From positions 27,160,836-27,224,835 of the forward strand of contig CM065711.1 in assembly GCA_017654935.2 (NCBI GenBank): a DNA stretch of 64,000 nucleotides, read 5' to 3'. Positions 58,139 through 64,000 of this stretch are shown piece by piece (positions within the stretch are counted from its first letter, which is position 1; every line of letters starts with the position of its first letter). The notes beneath the pieces are model-generated. The model was given only the letters and a program-made list of their open reading frames with translations. It ran no database searches and was not told where the DNA came from. A program made the position numbers and the translations under genes. This DNA is from Phymorhynchus buccinoides (taxonomy: Eukaryota; Mollusca; Gastropoda; Neogastropoda; Raphitomidae).

Positions 58139-58270
58139 GGTATTGGGGTTTTTGGTATTTGATATTATGAGACTTAATCTCTGTGAAATTCGGTTGCTGC
58201 TATCCCCCGGAGTAGTATGCATCGTGCAAGTGCAGCGCCTCTACCCAATTTGTTGATTTTTTTTTGGGGG
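58139..58270 (-). mobile_element. SINE fragment (same family), decayed
   Basis: Tail aggtattggggtttttggta, then tctctgtgaaattcggttgc followed by a diverged body and a G run. Confidence 0.55.
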
Positions 58271-58294
58271 GGGGGGGGGCACAGGGTGCAGAGG

Positions 58295-58590
58295 GGGGTG
58301 GCACACTTAGAAAAACCTAGCAATCAATTTGGCCATACCAGGCAGCGGGATTTCCCCGCTCTTACAGCCTTTCAATGCCTGGGGATTTTTACACGCGTGT
58401 AAACGCGACGGCGGCAGACTAGCTTGAAGTCCCCATCGGAAGGACTGGCGCTCAGTTCGATTCATCGTCGAAACTAGCAAAGAAGGGCGAGGAGGTCCGG
58501 GATCGAAAACCCGGTCACTCACCTGCAGTCCCGCATACATTTGGAGGGCGAACGTCTTAACCACTCTGCCACCGTCGACATATAGCAAGT
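58295..58590 (-). mobile_element. Second tRNA-derived SINE (Leu/Ser-like head)
   Basis: On the minus strand gacggtggcagagtggttaa (box A) and cgggttttcgatcccggacc (box B) are about 50 bp apart, as in class II tRNAs, followed by a body that has no tRNA shape. The acceptor stem does not pair, so it is a SINE head, not a tRNA gene. Confidence 0.65.
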
Positions 58591-58657
58591 TTGGGTGGTG
58601 TTTTTTTTATGACACCTGAATGTCAATCGGCTTCCTCCTGGAAATATATGCAAGCCA

Positions 58658-58694
58658 GCCCCCCCCCCCCCCCCCACCCCCCCCCCCCCCCCCC

Positions 58695-58743
<49 letters not shown>

Positions 58744-58805
58744 ACCCCCCCCCCCCCCCATCCTATCCCCCCCCCCCCCCCCCTTCCTCCCCCCCCCCCA
58801 CCCAC
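58658..58805. repeat. ~145-bp C tract
   Basis: Almost pure C with A/T interruptions, ending in CA repeats. Pro and Gly frames here are artefacts. Confidence 0.95.
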
Positions 58806-58840
58806 ACACCACACACAGAGAATCGTGCGTAAGAATAATA

Positions 58841-59260
58841 CCGTAAAATGCGGACTATAAGGCCACTACTTTTGGTAATCAACTGTTGTCCATGCGGCTT
58901 ATAGACTGATGCGGCTTATCTGTGGATTTTTTTCATCATTCTACATGATATCAGTATGATCGATAAAACTCTGTTTCTGGGACATTATCTTGCGCAGCCT
59001 ATGTTGAGCATTCTTTAGACTCCACAAACATAGGTTTTGGTAATCAATAGATTCACATCTCTTGCTTAAAGTGTCTGAGAACATTAAATAATCATGTTCT
59101 GATAGGAGAATTTCTATATTTGTGCTGGTTTGTGCACATACAATTTTCTCTGCGGCTTATAAACTGGTGCGGCTTATATGTGAATAAATACCTAATATTT
59201 TGTCAATTTTTAAGGGATGCAGCTTATATACAGGTGCGTCTTATAGTCCAGTTTTATACG
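58841..59260. mobile_element. TIR element (actataagcc family), copy 3, inverted
   Basis: Starts ccgtaaaatgcggactataag after TA and ends cttatagtccagttttatacg. Interior is the reverse complement of copies 1 and 2. It lies in the intron between the decayed exon and the 59414 exon, matching the position of copies 1-2 relative to exon 9. Confidence 0.65.
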
Positions 59261-59413
59261 TTAGTGCTGATATGATATTGAAGCGATGGAGAATGCTAAA
59301 ACAAATATTAAAAAATGCTCATAATTGGGTGTGGTTTTTGTTTGTCTGTGGTTTCGGTTTGTCTGTGGTTTCGTTGTTTTGTTTTTTATAGCTGTGCCTC
59401 GTTGTTATCGCAG

Positions 59414-59890
59414 GCGGAGGAGGAGGAGGAGATAGACGAAGAGGAAAAAGCCCTCTACCAGCAGCAGATGGACCGAGCGAAGGAGGAGGAACGGAAAGAT
59501 AAAGCCGAGCGGGTCATCCTGAAGTTCATCCGCTCCATCATCTTCCACAAACGCCTGAGGAATTTGAAGCTCAACTTCTTGCACCAGAGCGAGCGCGAGA
59601 TGTTCTCGCCTTTCACGCTGACGGACAAGATGTGCGGGGTGTGCGGGGTCAGCTTCGAGAAACCCTCGGAGAACCCTTCCCAGGGGGCTTCTTCGGAGGA
59701 GAGGGGAGGGGAGGGTGAGGAGGAGGAGGGTGGTGGTGTGTCGTCGAGCGTGGAGCGGGCCAGAGAGGAGCACGTGCGGTCGCCAGGGCACGGGGAGGCC
59801 AGCCGGTGTTTCCTGGGTTTCCGCGATATGTGCCGCAACGCGATTCTCATGCATCTGATGGAGATTGGGGCGTTCCTCACCAACATGCAG
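59414..59890 (+). CDS. TRANK1-like gene, plus-strand exon following exon 9
   Basis: 477 bp, 159 codons, phase 0. Acceptor ttgttatcgcag, donor ATGCAG|GTATAA. It starts AEEEEEIDEEEKALYQQ, then a basic helix IQ-like stretch (AERVILKFIRSIIFHKRLR), then LTDKMCGVCGVSFEKP with a CxxC pair, an acidic/Ser-Gly linker, and a helical end (FLGFRDMCRNAILMHLMEIGAFLTNMQ). It would follow exon 9 (…DRSTNMEE) naturally. The charged helix, Cys pair and helical tail agree with my recollection of the TRANK1 C-terminus, unverified. Two long antisense frames are shadows. Confidence 0.8.
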
Positions 59891-60069
59891 GTATAAAGGG
59901 AGCGAGTGTTTGTGTGTGTTCAGTGTGTGTGTGGCCAGGATACAAGTTCGCGTTTGGAGACGAGCAGCACACTTGCAAAGGTGTTTTACTGCAACGTGGA
60001 TAGGGACATTCCTGCATTAGACGGCGGCTCGCTTCGCGAAACCGCTACCACAACACCTCGAGTGTAGGG

Positions 60070-60360
60070 GATATGCTGGAACACTTGGGTTGGCCCACCT
60101 TGGAGCAGAGAAGGACGAATGCACGGCTGACAATGCTGTACAAGATCAAGGAAGGCATTGTGAAGGTGGATGATGGCAGGCTCCAACCAGCGCCTAGCCG
60201 TCAGAGAAGAGGGCTGTGTACCACCCAGTGCAGGACAGAATACCGACGGAGCTCGTTTTTTCCCCAGGACCATCGGGGACTGGAACAGACTGTCAGAGAG
60301 GGCGGTGAACGCCCCATCTCTGGACGCGTTCCAGGCAACTGTCGGCTCTCATTAAATCCC
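60070..60360 (+). mobile_element. LINE RT C-terminal fragment, frame-shifted
   Basis: LEHLGWPTLEQRRTNARLTM, LYKIKEGIVKVDDGR, and in a second frame FFPRTIGDWNRLSERAVNAPS. These are diagnostic of the end of non-LTR ORF2 (LGWPSLEQRR…FFPRTIRDWN). Bounded by a C-rich run after the stop; it lies in the intron after the 59414 exon. Confidence 0.82.
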
Positions 60361-60679
60361 CCCCCCCCCTCCCTCTCCCCCCCTTAAAAACGCAGAGTAG
60401 GATTGTGACCGACCACTTCGGACCTCAACCCAAAGTGCCAAAAAATCAGCCTGTTGATTGTGGGCACTAAAGGGAAGAAGAAGAATGCGAATTCTGTTTT
60501 TTTTTCTCTCTCAAATTCCGGGTTTTTCTGTGGCAAATTCCAGGTTCATTATACGGGTAAACAGGTCTGAATCAAGGGATTGAAAGCCCTTTGTGGTGAT
60601 CAGGGGGCGGACAATTGGTCTGGAAGATGAATATGTAAAACTGTTCAAACTTGGGAAAATGGCATCTCCTCAAGCTTAA

Positions 60680-61220
60680 CCCTCTCACTCTGATCAATCT
60701 AACCGATAATCTATATTGAATACCAAGTGATGGGAAGTAACTCCGAACGTCACACCAAATCTTTTATTTTAAAAAATCACCCAGAATAAAGTCTAACTCA
60801 CATTTAATTTCTGAAAGATGCATATTGAATAGCAATGATGATATTTTCATTCCAAAGCTAACACAACTGTCACACAACAAACCATGAATTGGAATTTAAA
60901 AAAAATCCGTAATGGCGCTCCGAGCATCGCGCCGAGTCAATACTGCGCACGTCACGTGGAAAGAAGAAAAAAATTTGGGGTCACTTCGAAAAATCCGTTC
61001 AAAAAGACTAGTGGGTGCTTTCCCTTGCTGTAAGAACCAAAAACGGACCACTGAGAGTCAGGAACAGGAAGAACTAACTTAGTATATTGCATTGTGGGTA
61101 GGGCAAAAGTGAAAGTGAAACTACTAGACCGGGCGTTCAGCGGGCGCAATCGGGCGCTACGGGAGCCAATGGTAAAGCAAAAAAAATCGGTCAGATCTGG
61201 CGTATGTGGCCTTGAGAGGG
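60680..61220. mobile_element. 541-bp TTAA-type element (ccctctca TIR)
   Basis: TTAA-ccctctcactctgatc … ggccttgagaggg-TTAA, intact 4-bp duplication at 60676-60679 and 61221-61224. Interior AT-rich on the left, GC-rich on the right, no coding frame. Confidence 0.7.
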
Positions 61221-61493
61221 TTAATGCCCCTTCTGATATTTGTTTTCCTGCATTGACTTTTCTCTGAATTCAGAGAATTCTCTGGTGACTACCATGCCTC
61301 AAAGTGAAAATTAAGCGTGGATTCAGACAAGTTTTTTTAGACTCGGAAATCGCTGTTCCCGAGAACACTCGGAATCAGGCCCTCATTGGCCTTCTCCAGT
61401 TCCGAGCGTGTGCTCAGAATTCGTCCGGAGTGAGTTGACGTTTATGCCATACAAATTGTCTCGGACGTGAAAACGACCAGGCGCATCTTTTTA

Positions 61494-61625
61494 GGTTGAT
61501 GAGGAAACTTACGAAGCTGATTCCAAAACGAGTTACATCAGGTACAATGCATAACTGCTCGACCTGGTCTATCAAGTGGACAAAGTCCTGGAGATGGTGG
61601 ACAGTATTCAGCGATACACACGTTT
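61494..61625 (+). pseudogene. Oldest duplicate of the 63543 exon start
   Basis: Contains gatgaggaaac near a TTTTTTAG, and then ctggtctatcaagtggac and ctggagatggtggacag, which match the functional exon with several substitutions and an inserted block. No usable reading frame. Confidence 0.55.
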
Positions 61626-61656
61626 TCCCTCCTTCACCACTGTTTTCTTTGCTTAA

Positions 61657-62106
61657 CCTTTACCGGACTTCTGGGGTCGCCCACGACCCCTTGACACACA
61701 AAACATGTTATATCTCTAAAACTATTTAAGCAATCTTCATGAAATTTCATGACTTTGTCAAAAACGTAAATGGCTTTAAGTGTGTTAAATTTCATTAATG
61801 TGTATAAAATATAAATGACGTAATATAATGACGCGTAATTTTGATATACCTGTCCGGATGACGGGGGGTCTCCCACGACCCCTACTTTAAAGAGCACTGC
61901 AGTGCATTGAGTAGGGGTCATGGGAGACCCCCGCCATCCGGACAGGGATAAACACATGGTGCCTCTTTGACAAGTAGGGGTCGTGGGAGACCCCCGCCAT
62001 CCGGACAGGGATAAACACCTCGGAATTTGCTCTTTGCTGAGTAGGGGGTCGTGGAAGACCCCCGCCATCGTGTCCGTGTAGTCAAAAGCATGATCCGGTA
62101 AAGGTC
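61657..62106. mobile_element. TIR element with repeated ccggacagggataaacac blocks
   Basis: TTAA-cctttaccggacttctgg … gatccggtaaagg-tctaa. Inside, a ggggtcgtgggagacccccg motif appears three times in one direction and once or twice inverted, forming strong hairpins. The oversized Pro/Arg frame here is not a gene. Confidence 0.65.
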
Positions 62107-62126
62107 TAAAACTTTTGCCACTAACA

Positions 62127-62304
62127 CAGTGGAACTCTCCCTTATAAGAGACCTCCCATATTATAAGACCCCCTCCCGCCATAAGACCTACTTCTCTGAG
62201 ACATATGCCCTCTCTTTGTAAGTATTACAATTACCTCCCTTATAAAGACCTCATTTTTGGATGATTTTTTAATGGTCTTTTTTATAAGGGCAGAAGTTCC
62301 ACTG
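62127..62304. mobile_element. MITE of the cagtgga family, diverged
   Basis: Ends cagtggaactctcccttataag and cttttttataagggcagaagttccactg; middle has tacttctctgagacat in the inverse order of the 32-kb array. Non-coding. Confidence 0.65.
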
Positions 62305-62324
62305 TTATAACGATAAATTTCTTT

Positions 62325-62530
62325 TCTCTCTCTCTCTCTCTCTCAATTTCCTTTTCTTCCCTCTCTACTCTCTCTCGCTCTCTCTCTCTCTCCTTCTCTC
62401 TCTCTTTTTCTCTCTCTCTCTCTCTTTCTCTCTCTTTCTCTACTCTCTCTTCTTCTACTATCTCTTTCTCTCTACTCATACATCTCTCCCTTTTCTTAAC
62501 TCTACTCCTCTTCTCTGATCTCTGTATACC
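62325..62530. repeat. CT-rich microsatellite
   Basis: Irregular (CT)n with single interruptions. The Arg/Glu frame on the other strand is its translation. Confidence 0.85.
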
Positions 62531-63120
62531 TCTTCTCTCTCTAGCTTTTTGTTAATGGAGTGCTATGTTTACTTTTTTAATTTGTTGATGCTACCTAAAA
62601 TGAATAGCGTAATGTAGGAATAGGTTTCATGTTGCCATGGGTACACGTATTTACATTTTAAATTGTGCATGCTTAGATGAGTAGGTAAAGTAACACTATG
62701 TTTGACTTATTATGCGCATGGGTTTCTTTTTCAAATAAGTACACTTTAATGATGAATATATAAAGTATGATTGAGGTATTTTTTTCATGTTGGTGCACTT
62801 TTTTTATTTTTGAATGTTAAAAGATGAAGTGTGAAAAGTAAGATTAGGTTTTTATTTTCCCGTGTGTATGAGCTTACTTCACACATTTTGAATGTTAATA
62901 ATGAGTATAGAGTAATAATAATAGGTTTGATGTTTTGTTATTGATGTGTTACAATATAGGGATGTTTTTTTCTGCATGCTTTATATTACTTTGTATGTGT
63001 TTATTTTTCGTTTTCCATTTTCTACTTTTACATATGTATTTGTCCAGAGGGCTGGATGTAAAAAAGCATGTTATTGCTTACTCTATTACCCTCTATAAAT
63101 AAAATTCATTCATTCATTCA
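62530..63120. other. Intronic AT-rich sequence, nothing recognised
   Basis: Only a short cattcattcattcatt repeat near 63108 just before the first exon duplicate. Confidence 0.4.
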
Positions 63121-63134
63121 TTCTCTCTCTCCAG

Positions 63135-63250
63135 GTGAGGAAGAAGCGAACTGCCTGGTACAAAGACCTGGTCTATCAAGTGGACAAAATCCTGGAAATG
63201 ATGGACAGCCTTCAGCGATTGTTGGATCACACTTTATTCTTTGCTTAAGA
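63135..63250 (+). pseudogene. Duplicate of the first half of the 63543 exon, with in-frame stop
   Basis: After acceptor ctctctctccag the sequence reads VRKKRTAWYKDLVYQVDK and on to LDHTLFFA followed by TAA, about 37 codons. It matches the functional exon until the codons for the first third of the helix, then diverges. It has an intact acceptor and an open frame up to the stop, so it could act as an alternative last or poison exon. Otherwise it is a dead duplicate. Confidence 0.65.
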
Positions 63251-63273
63251 CTTGATATATAGCGTACACTTAT

Positions 63274-63304
<31 letters not shown>

Positions 63305-63305
63305 A

Positions 63306-63425
63306 GAGTGAAGACCAAAGCGAACCTACATGCGTACAAAGATCCTGGTGTATCAAGTGGACAAAATCCTGAAAATGGACGGTCTACAACGATCGTTGTA
63401 TCACACTTTATCTCTTGCTTAAGAC
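63306..63425 (+). pseudogene. Second, frame-broken duplicate of the 63543 exon start
   Basis: Preceded by a CT tract and tag. It resembles the exon at gtgaag..aaagcgaac, then tatcaagtggacaaaatcctg, but has small indels that break the frame. It ends in the same cacactttat-cttgcttaagac sequence as the 63135 copy. Confidence 0.6.
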
Positions 63426-63542
63426 CTCTCTCTCTCTCAAGTGGACTCTCTCCTCTCTCTCTCTGGACTATCTACTACTCTCCGTCCTCTCTTCTACTCA
63501 CACTCTCAGTCTTTGCTTCTCTTTCTCTCTCTCTCTCTCTAG

Positions 63543-63764
63543 GTGAGGAAGAAGCGAACTACATGGTACAAAGACCTGGTGTATCAAGTGGACAAAGTCC
63601 TGGAGATGACGGACAGCATCCTTCAGCGATCGTTGGATCAGGCCCTACAGGACCGCAAGTGGGGGGACGTGCGGGGAATCTTGGAGACGAGGAACAACCT
63701 GCTCCGGTTCTATCACGAGGAAGTCAAAGAGCCCGTGCGCTCGCTCCGCTTCCAAATGCACCAG
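63543..63764 (+). CDS. TRANK1-like gene, next plus-strand exon
   Basis: 222 bp, 74 codons, phase 0: VRKKRTTWYKDLVYQVDKV, SILQRSLDQALQDRK, LETRNNLLRFYHEEVK, ending SLRFQMHQ. Acceptor is a CT-repeat ending ctag; donor CACCAG|GTGATT. The exon begins GTGAGG, so the acceptor/exon junction itself reads AG|GTGAGG. Three earlier degenerate copies of its 5' half lie at 61495, 63135 and 63306. The gene runs off the right edge. Confidence 0.82.
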
Positions 63765-64000
63765 GTGATTTAGAGAGAGAGAAGGTAGAGGGGAGAGAAA
63801 CGACTATCACAGAGAGAGAGCGAGAGGGGGGGTAGGATAGAGCGAGAGAGAGAAGGAGAAAAAGTCTAGAAAGGGAGAGAGAAAGAAAGGAAGAGAAACG
63901 AGAGAGAGAGAGGGGTAGGATAGAGACAGAAGGAGAGAAAGTCTATAAAGAGGGAGTGAGAGAGAGAAAGGAGGGAAGAGAAACAAGAGACGAGAGAGAG
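63765..64000. other. Start of the next intron, GA-rich
   Basis: Irregular (GA)n with gaaagtctata blocks repeated at 63860 and 63935, beginning ~10 bp after the donor. Confidence 0.7.

Noticed and set aside
59405..59886. Two antisense frames of about 145 codons
   Set aside because: Shadow frames of the 59414-59890 exon, which has clean splice sites and phase.
61634..62182. 182-codon minus frame rich in Gly/Pro/Ser
   Set aside because: Lies within a TIR element and its inverted repeats; the repeated block explains the open frame.

Overview
The window is eukaryotic and looks like a repeat-rich gastropod or other lophotrochozoan genome. It has short GT-AG exons in phase 0 or 2, introns full of microsatellites, 5'-truncated non-LTR retrotransposons of several lineages, many small TIR elements with TA or TTAA targets, tRNA-derived SINEs, and an intronless rhodopsin-type receptor of a kind common in molluscs. 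Nothing bacterial is present. Two runs of exactly 500 N (38380-38379+500 and 57212-57711) split the window into three contigs whose order and orientation are presumably scaffolding inferences.

Contig 1 (1-38379). A minus-strand gene runs from about 35.7 kb down to 1.58 kb. Nine exons can be placed to the base (35694-35440, 33757-33602, 27109-26843, 24433-24287, 19103-18954, 10547-10384, 8248-8089, 5028-4804, 1920-1582). All are open and phase-compatible, and together they encode about 621 residues of a large, helical, intracellular-looking protein that I tentatively compare with the C-terminal part of TRANK1 (TPR and ankyrin repeat-containing protein 1). The introns hold LINE fragments (14.5-16.5, 17.5-18.5, 27.1-27.6, 28.0-29.0 kb), TIR elements, SINEs and long tandem arrays (34-bp, 71-bp, an 85-bp MITE-derived array, and a TG/GA/G composite).

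Contig 2 (38880-57211) holds the one complete gene, an intronless GPCR (39169-40377 +). It also has a complex tandem repeat with coding-like units (40.8-43.7 kb), SINEs and a 214-bp TA-target MITE whose empty site is also in the window, a defective RNase H-bearing LINE (48.3-49.9 kb), 46-bp arrays, and one minus-strand exon (56335-55964) ending in a motif like that of eIF4G2/DAP5.

Contig 3 (57712-64000) begins inside a decayed copy of the last minus-strand exon (now on +) and continues with two clean + strand exons (59414-59890, 63543-63764). These are phase-compatible with, and look like the continuation of, the minus-strand gene. Either there is an inverted paralogous duplication or the contigs are wrongly oriented or are haplotigs.

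The most unusual theme is that tandem repeats and MITEs repeatedly sit on splice junctions of these genes. They duplicate acceptors (33.8-33.9, 56.3-56.7, 61.5-63.5 kb) or a donor (10.25-10.45 kb), start exactly at an acceptor (8.25 kb), or supply the donor sequence itself (33.6 kb).
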